A stretch of DNA of 37,910 bases from Desulfovibrio sp. Lineage in GTDB: Bacteria; Desulfobacterota; Desulfovibrionia; Desulfovibrionales; Desulfovibrionaceae. Below are positions 1 through 7,374 of this stretch, piece after piece. Where the stretch lies: contig JAITRF010000051.1 in NCBI GenBank assembly GCA_031288535.1, positions 1-37,910 on the forward strand, written 5' to 3'. The notes beneath the pieces are model-generated. The model saw nothing but the letters and a program-made list of their open reading frames with translations. It had not been told where the DNA came from and ran no database searches. How positions within the stretch are numbered: position 1 is the stretch's first letter; the number at the start of each line of letters is the position of its first letter. The position numbers and the translations under genes were made by a program.

Positions 1-140
1 TTTCAATGAGTTACTATCGAGGGGGTCCGGGGGAAATCATTATCGCTGCTGTCGTCATCCGTACGGCTCGAAACCTCGCCTACGGCTGACGCTCCCCCGG
101 CGGGGTTTGGGGCGGAGCCCCAATTAATCAGCCCTTCCTT
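1..140 (-). repeat. R1 long inverted repeat, left copy
   Basis: Read on the minus strand, this stretch matches 4296-4435 almost base for base over about 135 bp; only a few mismatches are visible. It holds a GC-rich palindromic core (CCCCGCCGGGGGAG type) and an AT-richer end. The copy reaches the window edge, so it may extend further left. Together with the right copy it brackets five genes. Confidence 0.9.
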
Positions 141-178
141 AAATACTCTAAAATGGAACGTTCTATTTGAAATCCGAA

Positions 179-1018
179 TCAGACCATTTGCAGGTAGCCG
201 ATGAAATTGTCGCCGAAACCGTTGCGTCGGCAGTCTATGTAGCGCGAGACGTACTGCTCGAAAGTCATGAGGCGTCCGAAGACGTTGAACCGGCTGCCGG
301 GAGCCGCGAAATTCAGGCCGTGAAAAGCGGCCACCCCCGGATGTATGGGCAGATCGAAATCCGCATAGGAGGGAAAGACGCCATCGGCCTGCGCGCGGGC
401 GATCTCCGCCCCGGAGAGGGGAGGGAGCGCGAAGCGGCGCAGGACGCTTTGGGCGGCGCGGATGAGCAGTTCCCCGCCCGGATGGTTGACGGTGTGGAAG
501 AGGCGGCGCTTTTTCCAGTTTTCCCGGATAAAGGAGGAAATCCCGAAGACGTTTTCCGGGTCCTTGTCCGCCTCGGCCTTCAGGGTCTGCTCCAGTCCGG
601 CCCGCAGATCGGCGAAGGCGTTGAGGTCGGCGCGCAGATAAACGCGCAGGATCGCTTCTTTGGGCGCGCCTTCGTCTATGAGCCTGTTCAGGAGGCTGTC
701 CCCGAAATCTATGGGGCCGTCCGGAGTCCAGAAGGGCCAGTAGGCCTTGAAGAACATGTTGGGAACAGGCAGGGCGCGGCAGGCGCCGGAAAGTCCGCCG
801 AGCAGGGCCTGCGAGGACAGTTCCCCCCATCTCGCGTCGAGGCGCTGGTACAGAAAGAGCGAGCAGGAAGAGAGGTCTTCGCGGCTTACCGGTTCGCGCG
901 TATAGTTCGTGCGCCTCACGATCCTGTAGATCGAGGAGAAGGCCGCGGAGGCGCCGAGGAGTGTTTCCAGTTCCTCTCCCTGGCAGTTGGCGTGCATGAG
1001 GCAGATTTTTTTGTCCAT
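179..1018 (-). CDS. WcbI-like polysaccharide biosynthesis protein
   Basis: This 279-residue protein starts MDKKICLMHANCQGEELETL. The N-terminal 'NCQGE' motif followed by a leucine-rich helix is the hallmark of the WcbI family (named from the Burkholderia capsule cluster), whose members have a role in capsule or surface polysaccharide biosynthesis. No signal peptide or membrane segment is visible, so it is probably cytoplasmic. A GGGGA ribosome-binding site lies just before the start. It is divergent from the amidohydrolase at 1052 with only 33 bp between them, so each promoter must overlap the other gene or be very compact. No glycosyltransferase or capsule export gene adjoins it, so its substrate cannot be guessed. 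The family call is moderately firm; the exact reaction is unknown. Confidence 0.65.
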   Translation of the reverse strand: MDKKICLMHANCQGEELETLLGASAAFSSIYRIVRRTNYTREPVSREDLSSCSLFLYQRLDARWGELSSQALLGGLSGACRALPVPNMFFKAYWPFWTPDGPIDFGDSLLNRLIDEGAPKEAILRVYLRADLNAFADLRAGLEQTLKAEADKDPENVFGISSFIRENWKKRRLFHTVNHPGGELLIRAAQSVLRRFALPPLSGAEIARAQADGVFPSYADFDLPIHPGVAAFHGLNFAAPGSRFNVFGRLMTFEQYVSRYIDCRRNGFGDNFIGYLQMV

Positions 1019-1051
1019 GTCCCCGCGGCTGATCTTCGGTGTGAGGGCTGA

Positions 1052-2290
1052 ATGCAGGCGGCTTTCCGCGCCCGGCGCATAATCACCCTGGCCGGGGAAG
1101 GGGCGGCAGTATCCCCCGGCGAGTTGGACGCTTCGCTGCGCGCCGTGGACGACGCCGTGCTTTTGGAAAAGGACGGGGTCATCCTGGGCGTGGAGGGCTA
1201 CGCCGTCTTTCGGCGGCGGTTGTCCGGCTCTTTTCCCTTACACGATCTCGGGCCGGTTTGTCTTGCCCCGGCTTTGATCAACGCCCATTGCCATCTGGAG
1301 CTTTCGCATCTTGCCGGGAAAACGCGGCTCGGGGAAGGCTTCGTCCCCTGGCTCGCCAGTCTGGTGTCCCTGGCCCGGACCGTGCCGGACAACGCGGAGG
1401 AGTGCATCGGCGCGGCCTTGCGTTGCCTGAAGGAGTCCGGGGTCGGGCATTGCGCGGACGTGGAAAGCCGCCTGCCCGGACTGATCGGCGAACTGGCGTT
1501 GCGGGAATGGCGGGAAACCGCGGGCTACCCGCTTACGCATTTTCTGGAACTGATCGGTTTTTCGCCCCCGTCGGCGGCTGAGGGGGAAGGGGTGGAACAG
1601 GCGCTCAGGGCCGGGGACTGGTTTTCTCCCGCTTCCGCTTCACTGCCCGTAGATGTTTCGGAGCGCTGCGCCCTCGCCGGCCACGCCCTCTACAGCACCG
1701 CCCCGGAGGCCCTGCAGGCCGCCCATGCCTGGTGCCGGAGGCGAGGCCGGGTTTTCAGCCTGCATCTGGCGGAATCTCCGGAAGAAGACGAGTGCCTGCG
1801 CTCCGGGAGCGGCGCTTTGCGCGAATTGCTCAAGGGTTTCCAACCCTCTTCCTTTCCGGAACGGAAAGGCGGCCCGGTGGAGATCGCCGCGCGCCTCGGC
1901 CTGCTGGACGCGTTCACCCTGGCCGTGCACTGCGTGCATCTCACGTCGCGCGACAGGCAAACTCTGGCCGAACGCAAGAGCGCCGTATGTCTTTGTCCGC
2001 GCAGCAATGCGGCCATAGGCGCAGGCCGGGCGCGGGCGAGAGAAGCCGCCGCAAGCGGCGTCCTGCTGTGCTTGGGCACGGACGGCTTGTGCTCGAATTC
2101 GGATCTGGACATGCAAAGCGAGATGGCGGCGGCGCGCGACGCCTACTCTTTGTCCGCGCGGGCGGTTTTGCGCATGGCCAGCGTAAATGGCGCGGCGGCC
2201 TTGCGCCTTGCGTCTCTGGGGAGCCTGGAGAAGGGCAGGGCGGCGGTGTTTTCCCTGCTGCGGGAAGAGTTCGCCATGGAACTGGTTTAG
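1052..2290 (+). CDS. Amidohydrolase, aminofutalosine deaminase/chlorohydrolase-like
   Basis: This 412-residue metal-dependent hydrolase belongs to the ATZ/TRZ/SsnA branch of the amidohydrolase superfamily. Visible metal ligands come in the right order: NAHCHLE (the HxH pair, near residue 75), SLHLAES (His, about 235), AVHCVHLTSRD (His, about 290) and LGTDGLCSNSDLD (the catalytic Asp, about 345). An N-terminal composite beta-domain precedes the barrel, as is usual. In sulfate reducers that make menaquinone by the futalosine pathway, proteins of this shape are often aminodeoxyfutalosine deaminases. That assignment is an inference here, because no mqn gene is next to it; other deaminases or chlorohydrolases of the same family cannot be excluded. 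The start is the first ATG of the frame, after a weak GAGGG. Confidence 0.8.
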   Translation: MQAAFRARRIITLAGEGAAVSPGELDASLRAVDDAVLLEKDGVILGVEGYAVFRRRLSGSFPLHDLGPVCLAPALINAHCHLELSHLAGKTRLGEGFVPWLASLVSLARTVPDNAEECIGAALRCLKESGVGHCADVESRLPGLIGELALREWRETAGYPLTHFLELIGFSPPSAAEGEGVEQALRAGDWFSPASASLPVDVSERCALAGHALYSTAPEALQAAHAWCRRRGRVFSLHLAESPEEDECLRSGSGALRELLKGFQPSSFPERKGGPVEIAARLGLLDAFTLAVHCVHLTSRDRQTLAERKSAVCLCPRSNAAIGAGRARAREAAASGVLLCLGTDGLCSNSDLDMQSEMAAARDAYSLSARAVLRMASVNGAAALRLASLGSLEKGRAAVFSLLREEFAMELV

Positions 2291-2312
2291 AGCGTTTCAT
2301 CATTATAGCGTG

Positions 2313-2409
2313 TTGCGCTTGAGATTGCCGCTTGACGGCGGGCGTCCGCTCGCGCGGCCGTCAGAGCAATTTCAAAGTGAAGTTGCTCTAATCGACAATC
2401 TCAAGCGCA
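2313..2409 (-). repeat. R2 palindromic element, most complete copy
   Basis: A 96-bp element with 14-bp perfect inverted ends: TGCGCTTGAGATTG at 2314-2327 and CAATCTCAAGCGCA at 2396-2409. Inside are a second imperfect palindrome (GCGGGCGTCCGCTCGCGC region) and an AT-rich hairpin with AGAGCAA/TTGCTCT arms. Partial copies in the opposite orientation lie at 4491-4566 and 24027-24096, and a diverged relative at 17243-17297. The structure is MITE- or REP-like. It sits right after the amidohydrolase stop codon. Confidence 0.8.
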
Positions 2410-2435
2410 GGACGATTCAGGAAAACGGTGTGGGG

Positions 2436-2466
2436 CGCCGCTCCAAACCCCGTCGGGGGGAGCGGT
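2436..2466 (+). repeat. R1 fragment (palindromic core)
   Basis: A short stretch around CCAAACCCCGTCGGGGGGAG matches the GC-rich core of R1 in the same orientation as 4314-4345, with scattered mismatches. It appears to be a decayed fragment in the 310-bp spacer between the amidohydrolase and feoA. Confidence 0.5.
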
Positions 2467-2494
2467 GCGGGCCGTTGCGGTTTTCAGGAGGCGC

Positions 2495-2522
2495 TTGACA
2501 ACAGGGCGGCGGAAACTTTAAT
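2495..2522 (+). promoter_or_regulatory. Candidate sigma70 promoter for feoA
   Basis: A consensus -35 box TTGACA (2495-2500) is separated by 16 bp from TTTAAT (2517-2522). The -10 end lies about 78 bp upstream of the feoA start. The leader that follows is AT-rich (CAAAAATTTTTTGATC near 2543), which could hold an iron-regulator site, but no clear Fur palindrome was found. Confidence 0.55.
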
Positions 2523-2600
2523 GATGGAGAAAGTCAATTTCAGCAAAAATTTTTTGATCAAGAGTCCGGCAAATTGCGTTTCGGCCGGGCGGAGAGTTGG

Positions 2601-2834
2601 ATGGACGAGACAATATCCCTGCGCCGCCTGGGAAAGGGGCAGAATGCGGTTATAGCGGGCATCAGGGCCGATGGTGAAATGGGCCGTCGCATCCGGGACA
2701 TGGGTCTGATTCCGGGTGTGGAGGTCCAGTGCGTGGGCCGTGCTCCGCTTTACGACCCCGTGGCCTTGCGCCTTCTGGGTTTCACCCTGACCTTGCGCAA
2801 CAGCGAAGCGGATTTCATCGAGGTGCGGGTCTGA
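2601..2834 (+). CDS. feoA: FeoA-domain ferrous iron transport protein
   Basis: This 77-residue protein has the compact FeoA SH3-like fold pattern: LRRLGKGQNAVIAGI, then MGRRIRDMGLIPGVEVQCVG, then APLYDPVALRLLGFTLTLR. FeoA partners the membrane GTPase FeoB in ferrous iron uptake. The start chosen is ATG 2601, preceded by GGAGAG; the frame stays open about nine codons upstream, but that start lacks a ribosome site and adds non-family residues. There is no feoB in the window. The next gene encodes a small His/Cys-rich protein, so this may be a stand-alone iron-responsive unit or a paralogue of a feoAB set elsewhere. Family assignment is firm. Confidence 0.9.
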   Translation: MDETISLRRLGKGQNAVIAGIRADGEMGRRIRDMGLIPGVEVQCVGRAPLYDPVALRLLGFTLTLRNSEADFIEVRV

Positions 2835-2995
2835 ATCTTCTTTCTTCGGGGCTCCGTATGAATGGTGAAAATCCGCCGTGATAACGGCATTCTTTCGCCC
2901 TGTGACCCCGCCTCCCCGCCTCATCCCGACAAGAACCGTTTTGCCGGACTCGATCCGGCACGTTTCCCGACGGTTTTTTTTCTGCAAAAAAAAGA

Positions 2996-3005
2996 AAGGT
3001 ACCTT
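2996..3005. promoter_or_regulatory. Palindromic operator candidate, upstream copy
   Basis: The perfect 10-bp palindrome AAGGTACCTT sits inside the longer match AAAGGTACCTTCA, which recurs 57 bp downstream. It lies just upstream of the -35 box of the promoter for the small protein at 3088. Two identical palindromes flanking a promoter is typical of a repressor-binding pair. Confidence 0.5.
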
Positions 3006-3015
3006 CATTTTTTTC

Positions 3016-3045
3016 TTGACTCGCCCGGCACGCTCCCTGTACGAG
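3016..3045 (+). promoter_or_regulatory. Candidate promoter between two palindromes
   Basis: TTGACT (3016-3021) is followed 18 bp later by TACGAG (3040-3045), a weak -10 match preceded by TG-type bases. The promoter lies between the two AAGGTACCTT palindromes, so a bound repressor could block or loop it out. Confidence 0.4.
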
Positions 3046-3052
3046 TATTAAA

Positions 3053-3062
3053 AAGGTACCTT
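3053..3062. promoter_or_regulatory. Palindromic operator candidate, downstream copy
   Basis: Second exact copy of AAGGTACCTT, again followed by CA. It falls between the candidate -10 and the ribosome-binding site of the 3088 gene, near the expected transcription start. Confidence 0.5.
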
Positions 3063-3087
3063 CACATTTAACTGTAAGGAGCGGATT

Positions 3088-3327
3088 ATGTTTGGATTCA
3101 TGGGTCATTTTACGCATGAACACGGTCGGGGAGGTCACGGCGGACATCGGATGCGGCATGGGCGGCGCGAGCATGGGGCTTTCGCGCGGCCAAACGCCGG
3201 GTGGCGGCCCGATGAGGCCGAGCGGCGTTGCCCGTTATGCGACAAGTCCTGCGCTTTGAGCTCCCCGGGCTGCCCTAAGGGAGCGGACTTCGCCGCGCGA
3301 AGCCGGGACGGCGGGGCCGCCGGATAG
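3088..3327 (+). CDS. Small His/Cys-rich putative metal-binding protein
   Basis: This 79-residue ORF starts MFGFMGHFTHEHGRGGHGGH and has a good ribosome-binding site (TAAGGAG, 3075-3081). Residues 7-31 are dominated by His, Gly and Arg. The middle holds a cysteine cluster, CPLCDKSCALSSPGCPKG, in a CxxCxxxC...C arrangement. Both features suggest binding of a soft or transition metal. No signal peptide or membrane span is visible. It follows feoA on the same strand but has its own promoter flanked by twin palindromes, suggesting metal- or stress-controlled expression. I do not recognise a named family; a metal chaperone, buffer or sensor accessory is an inference. The strong ribosome site and regulated promoter argue that it is real. 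Confidence 0.6.
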   Translation: MFGFMGHFTHEHGRGGHGGHRMRHGRREHGAFARPNAGWRPDEAERRCPLCDKSCALSSPGCPKGADFAARSRDGGAAG

Positions 3328-3693
3328 GCAAGGCCTTGCGCGTATCGTCCATAAAAGCGGGCAGGCGTTCTTTGGAGAGCGTCCATGCGGCGTCCTCATA
3401 CAGAACCGTCCGGCATATTTTGCCGCGCAAAAATTTGCCGAATTTTTTCCCGTCTTTCAAATGGAAAGTTTCCTTGACCGGCGGAGAATCTCCGCCGGTA
3501 CCGGAGGAAAAGGGCTGGTTTCGGCAAAAGACCGTTTTCCCCTCCCGCTTGCCAAAGATGCGAATCTCGTTATGCGGCAAGGGGATTCCCCCGGATTGCG
3601 GAAACTGGCAAAGGCGGGGCAATTCTGCTATACAGGACCGAATGTTTTGTAAACCCGTCGATCAGCCGCAAGGCGGAATATAAGGAGAAGACC
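3328..3693. other. Gene-free spacer with a perfect palindrome
   Basis: No convincing gene was found in this 366-bp spacer. It contains a perfect 11-bp-arm palindrome, ACCGGCGGAGA / TCTCCGCCGGT (3477-3499), with one central base. Several short ORFs here have no ribosome site or family features. No FMN-riboswitch-like conserved blocks were recognised ahead of the flavin reductase. Confidence 0.5.
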
Positions 3694-4296
3694 ATGACCG
3701 TGCAGCACAGCAAGCGTTCCCTCGGCCCCGGCACCCTGTTGTATCCGGAGCCCGCACTTCTGGTTTGCGTCTGGGACGCCGACGGCAAAGCCAATACCAT
3801 GACCGCGGCCTGGGGCGGCATCTGCTGCTCCGAGCCTCCGTCTCTCGCCGTGTCCATACGTCCGGAGCGCTGGACCTACGCGGCGCTGCTCTCCCGCAAG
3901 GCTTTCACCGTGTGCATCCCCTCCGAGGCCATGCTTGCGGGCGCGGATTTTGTGGGCATGGCCTCCGGCAGACGCGTGGACAAGTTCGCCAGAGCGGGAT
4001 TCAGCGCGGAAAAGGCGGAGTTCGTGGACGCCCCCTATGTGGCCGAGTGCCCGGTAGTGCTGGAGTGCTCTCTTTCCGACAGCCTGGAGCTCGGCTCGCA
4101 TACTCTGATGATCGGCGTCATCCATGACGTGAAGGCCGATGCGGATTGTCTGGACGCAAGCGGCGAGTTTCCGGATATCGCCAAGGTCGCCCCGCTGATC
4201 TACGACGCCGGTTCCCGCGCCTATTACGGGGTGGGGCGCAAGCTGGGCGAGGCCTTTTCCATCGGCAAAAAGCTTTTGCGCCCGGAACAGGATTAG
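3694..4296 (+). CDS. Flavin reductase-like FMN-binding protein (flavoredoxin type)
   Basis: This 200-residue protein has the flavin reductase-like split-barrel FMN-binding pattern: PALLVCVWDADGKANTMTAAW near the N-terminus, GICCSEPPSLAVSIRPERWTY, then the KAFTVCIPSE strand and a late LIYDAGSRAYYGVG segment. This is close to flavoredoxins of sulfate reducers, which carry FMN and move electrons between reduced carriers and redox partners. It starts at ATG 3694 after a strong AAGGAG ribosome site (3682-3687). It stands alone: the right R1 repeat begins at its stop codon. Family call is firm; the electron partner is not shown by context. Confidence 0.85.
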   Translation: MTVQHSKRSLGPGTLLYPEPALLVCVWDADGKANTMTAAWGGICCSEPPSLAVSIRPERWTYAALLSRKAFTVCIPSEAMLAGADFVGMASGRRVDKFARAGFSAEKAEFVDAPYVAECPVVLECSLSDSLELGSHTLMIGVIHDVKADADCLDASGEFPDIAKVAPLIYDAGSRAYYGVGRKLGEAFSIGKKLLRPEQD

Positions 4297-4435
4297 GGAA
4301 GGACTGATTAATTGGGACTCCGCCCCAAACCCCGCCGGGGGAGCGTCAGCCGTAGGCGAGGTTTCGAGCCGTACGGATGACGACAGCAGCGATAATGATT
4401 TACCCCGGACCCCCTCGATAGTAACTCATTGAAAT
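4296..4435 (+). repeat. R1 long inverted repeat, right copy
   Basis: Near-identical reverse complement of 1-140, running from the flavin reductase stop codon to CTCATTGAAA. Differences are single bases (for example TTACCCC here versus TTCCCCC). The pair encloses the WcbI-like gene through the flavin reductase and could recombine to invert that block. Read as protein, R1 simply adds low-value tails to neighbouring frames and encodes nothing recognisable. Confidence 0.9.
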
Positions 4436-4490
4436 ATATCTTGGGAGTACAGAGGGCAAAGCCATCTCAAAAATAAATCAGTGCTTCCTT

Positions 4491-4566
4491 GGAGCAATTT
4501 CACTTTTAAATTGCTCTGGCGGCCGCGCGAGCGGACGCCCGCCGTCAAGCGACAATCTCAAGCGCA
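4491..4566 (+). repeat. R2 element, partial copy
   Basis: Carries the AT hairpin GAGCAATTT...AAATTGCTC, the GCGGCCGCGCGAGCGGACGC core and the CAATCTCAAGCGCA end of R2. The other inverted end is missing or decayed. It is opposite in orientation to the copy at 2313-2409. Confidence 0.75.
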
Positions 4567-4611
4567 AAATGCTATAAACGGTGCCGCCTTGAAACTATAA
4601 AAATTGCCTCC

Positions 4612-4751
4612 GCCCGGATTATACCGCGCGGAGCAATCGAGTGAATAGCCGTAACCTGCTGAAATTATTTACTGCGGGAGACCGGGAGGAGAAGGCTTTC
4701 TTCTGTAATTTCAATATGTTATAAGGCTCATTCGATTGCCCGGATTATACC
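4612..4751. repeat. R4 MITE-like element (copy 1) with flanking direct repeats
   Basis: The element proper is 4634-4738 (105 bp). Its ends CAATCGAGTGA and TCATTCGATTG are imperfect inverted repeats, and an inner stem TGAAATTA (4660-4667) / TAATTTCA (4706-4713) is perfectly paired. The 14-bp sequence GCCCGGATTATACC occurs immediately on both sides (4612-4625 and 4738-4751), and the match continues as GCGGAG after two differing bases. That looks like a target duplication. The second copy is at 13672-13778 in the same orientation. Confidence 0.65.
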
Positions 4752-4868
4752 CTGCGGAGGGCTGGTCAGGGCGGCGGGCTATGTGATAGGTTCGGGTCAC
4801 TAAGGCGGACGCCGTATTGTGGTGCGTTCGGCGCATGAGTGCCGGTTACGGTGCAGGAGGTGGACAAA

Positions 4869-7280
4869 ATGACGACCAAGGTTAAGATCATCGCGGGATT
4901 TTGCATAATGATCATTCTACTGGGGGGTATGGCCGTTTTTGCCTATACAAAAATAAGCGCGAGTTCCGAGGCTTTTGTCTCCTACCGCCTCCACGCGCGT
5001 CAGAACACGCTGACCAGCGATCTGAGCACGCACGTTTCGGACACGCTGAGGGCAACCAGAAGATTTTTGATGAGCTTTGATGCCAAGGACATGGACGAAG
5101 CCATCGGCTCTGTGGGCAAGTTCCTCAAACAGAGCGCCGCGGGCAAGGAAATGGCCCATGCCGAGTGGCGCATAAAGGCCTTTGAGACAATGGGCCAGGA
5201 CATGACGCCGATCTCTCCGCTCCTCGCGGAGACGCGCGACGAGGCGCTCGGCCTGCGCAAAGCTTACAACGATGAAGCGCGGGTCGCGTACAACGCCATG
5301 TTCCAGAGCTTCAACGAACTGACCAAGATAGCCTACGATGTCAACAACCTGGATATTGTCTTTCAGATCAACAAACTGTGGTCGGAAGCGGCTCCGATGG
5401 TGACCGCCCTGGGGAGATTTTCCGTCTCCCTCGACGACGACGAGGCCGCGGCCGCCAAGAAGCGTCTGGACGCTCTGCAGGACACCATCCAGGGCCTGGG
5501 CGCGCGGCTGACCTCGGAACAGGGCAGACAGGCGTTCGCCCGCCTCACGGACAACTACAAAAAGCTGTCTGAAACCTTGGCGCGCATGACCAGCATGGCG
5601 GGCAAGACGGACTCTCTGGTGAACAAGGTGGTGGGACTCACCACTGACATGAACACGCGCATTGAGGAACTCAGCGCACGCTTCGCCAAGGAAGCGCAGG
5701 TGGAGGCCGAGGAGGTGCTGGCTTCGAACGACAACGCCATAAAGACCATGGTGGTTATGGGCGTCGTGGGTCTGCTGCTGGGCGCGGCGCTTGCCCTGTT
5801 CATCGTCATAGGCATCGTGAAAGTGCTGAAGGAACTCTCCGGCTTCGCCGGAGCCATTGCCGTGGGAGATTTTGACTATCAGATCAAAACGCACGAAAAG
5901 GGCGAAATAGGCAGCATGGTCACCGCCATGCGGCAGATACCGGAAGTGCTGAAAGCCATAGTGGAGGGGTATCTGGCTCTGGAGGCGAAGATCGGCGCCG
6001 GTCTTATCGACACCATGGGAGATCCGAACAAGTTCAGCGGCGGCTTTTCCACACTGATCAGGGGCACCAACAGCATCATGGGCAGTTATCTGAAGATCAT
6101 CGACAACATTCCCTCCCCGGTGCTCATGATGTCCAAGGATACCAAGGCCGAATATCTGAACAACAAGGCCAGGGAAGTGGCCGGTTCCGATTACAAGGGC
6201 AAGTTCTGCAAGCAGCTTTTCAACCGCGACGACGACGGCACCTCCGTGGACGCCCTGAGGAAGGCGATAGAAACCAGGCTCCCGGCCAGCGGAGAAACGC
6301 AGGCCCATCCGCAGGGCAAGGTCATGGACATCTCCTACACCGCCATCCCCATGTTGGACCGTGACGGCGCGGTCTCCTCGATCCTGCAGCTCGTCACCGA
6401 TCTGACGTCCATCAAGGAAACCCAGCGCACCATCCAGCATGTGGCAAACCAGGCCGCGACCATAGCCAACCGGGTGGCGGCCGCTTCCGAAGAACTTTCG
6501 GCCCAGGTGGAGGAGGTCTCCAGAGGGGCCGAGATGCAGCGCGAACGGGTGGAATCCACCGCCAGCGCCATGAACGAAATGAATTCCACCGTTCTTGAGG
6601 TGGCCCGCAACGCCGGGCAGGCATCGGAGCAGAGCGAGAACACGCGCCATAAGGCCGAAGGCGGGGCGGAACTCGTCAACAAGGTGGTGCGTTCCATCAA
6701 CAACGTCAACGCCGTGGCCACGGCCCTGCAGGAGAACATGCAGGAACTCGGCTCCAAGGCCGAGAGCATAGGCGGCGTGATGAACGTCATCTCCGACATC
6801 GCGGACCAGACCAACCTTCTGGCCCTCAACGCCGCCATTGAGGCCGCCCGGGCCGGCGAGGCCGGACGCGGGTTCGCGGTAGTCGCCGACGAGGTGCGCA
6901 AACTGGCGGAAAAAACCATGTCGGCCACCCAGGAAGTGGGGGGCAGCATCACCGCCATCCAGCAGGCGGCCAGGAAAAACATCGAAGAGGTGGGCACTGC
7001 GGCGAAGAGCGTCAGCGAAGCCACGGACCTGGCCAATTCCTCCGGCGCGGCCCTGAAGGAGATTGTCGACCTTGCCGCCTCCAACTCGGCGGTGGTGACC
7101 TCCATCGCCACGGCGGCGGAAGAGCAGAGCGCGACCTCGGAAGAGATCAACAGGGCCATCGAAGAGATCAACCGCGTGGTGGGCGATACCACCCAGGGCA
7201 TGGTGCAGTCTTCCGCGGCCGTGCAGGAACTTTCCCAAATGGCCCAGGAACTGCGCGCCGTTATGGACAAACTGAAATAA
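4869..7280 (+). CDS. Methyl-accepting chemotaxis protein with PAS domain
   Basis: This 803-residue chemoreceptor begins [20 protein letters not shown], an N-terminal membrane anchor (about residues 6-25). A helical periplasmic sensor follows to about 290, then a second membrane span (about 295-318), a HAMP region (about 319-370), a PAS-like domain (about 407-520; [15 protein letters not shown]) and the cytoplasmic signalling hairpin. The conserved tip (about 639-680) reads [31 protein letters not shown], broken here only by listing. It should relay ligand or redox signals through CheA/CheW. The start ATG 4869 follows AGGAGG; an upstream ATG at 4839 has no such site. No CheR-docking pentapeptide is seen at the C-terminus. 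No che genes are adjacent, so it is an orphan receptor. Confidence 0.93.
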   Translation: MTTKVKIIAGFCIMIILLGGMAVFAYTKISASSEAFVSYRLHARQNTLTSDLSTHVSDTLRATRRFLMSFDAKDMDEAIGSVGKFLKQSAAGKEMAHAEWRIKAFETMGQDMTPISPLLAETRDEALGLRKAYNDEARVAYNAMFQSFNELTKIAYDVNNLDIVFQINKLWSEAAPMVTALGRFSVSLDDDEAAAAKKRLDALQDTIQGLGARLTSEQGRQAFARLTDNYKKLSETLARMTSMAGKTDSLVNKVVGLTTDMNTRIEELSARFAKEAQVEAEEVLASNDNAIKTMVVMGVVGLLLGAALALFIVIGIVKVLKELSGFAGAIAVGDFDYQIKTHEKGEIGSMVTAMRQIPEVLKAIVEGYLALEAKIGAGLIDTMGDPNKFSGGFSTLIRGTNSIMGSYLKIIDNIPSPVLMMSKDTKAEYLNNKAREVAGSDYKGKFCKQLFNRDDDGTSVDALRKAIETRLPASGETQAHPQGKVMDISYTAIPMLDRDGAVSSILQLVTDLTSIKETQRTIQHVANQAATIANRVAAASEELSAQVEEVSRGAEMQRERVESTASAMNEMNSTVLEVARNAGQASEQSENTRHKAEGGAELVNKVVRSINNVNAVATALQENMQELGSKAESIGGVMNVISDIADQTNLLALNAAIEAARAGEAGRGFAVVADEVRKLAEKTMSATQEVGGSITAIQQAARKNIEEVGTAAKSVSEATDLANSSGAALKEIVDLAASNSAVVTSIATAAEEQSATSEEINRAIEEINRVVGDTTQGMVQSSAAVQELSQMAQELRAVMDKLK

Positions 7281-7318
7281 ACAGGGCAACTCCGGATAAA
7301 AATTGCTTCAATTAAGGA

Positions 7319-7374
7319 GCAGGCGGGCTTTGCCCGCCTGCGGCTCTCCAAATAAAATGTCCCATTTTATTTGG
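7319..7374 (+). terminator. Tandem strong hairpins after the chemoreceptor
   Basis: Two perfect hairpins follow the chemoreceptor stop codon. The first is GCAGGCGGGC-TTT-GCCCGCCTGC (7319-7341). The second is CCAAATAAAATG-TCC-CATTTTATTTGG (7348-7374, 12-bp arms). Neither is followed by a clean T-run, although the second ends in ATTTTATTTGG. They probably end or stabilise the upstream transcript. Confidence 0.5.

Noticed and set aside
3336-3683. Short overlapping frames before the flavin reductase
   Set aside because: No ribosome site, no domain, and both strands are open because of base composition and the palindrome.
3328-3693. FMN riboswitch ahead of the flavin reductase
   Set aside because: None of the conserved RFN-element blocks was recognised; only a single palindrome is present.
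4917-7289. 790-residue open frame on the minus strand across the chemoreceptor
   Set aside because: It mirrors the receptor gene exactly, is His/Gly/Arg-rich with no domain, and has no ribosome site; high GC leaves the antisense frame open.
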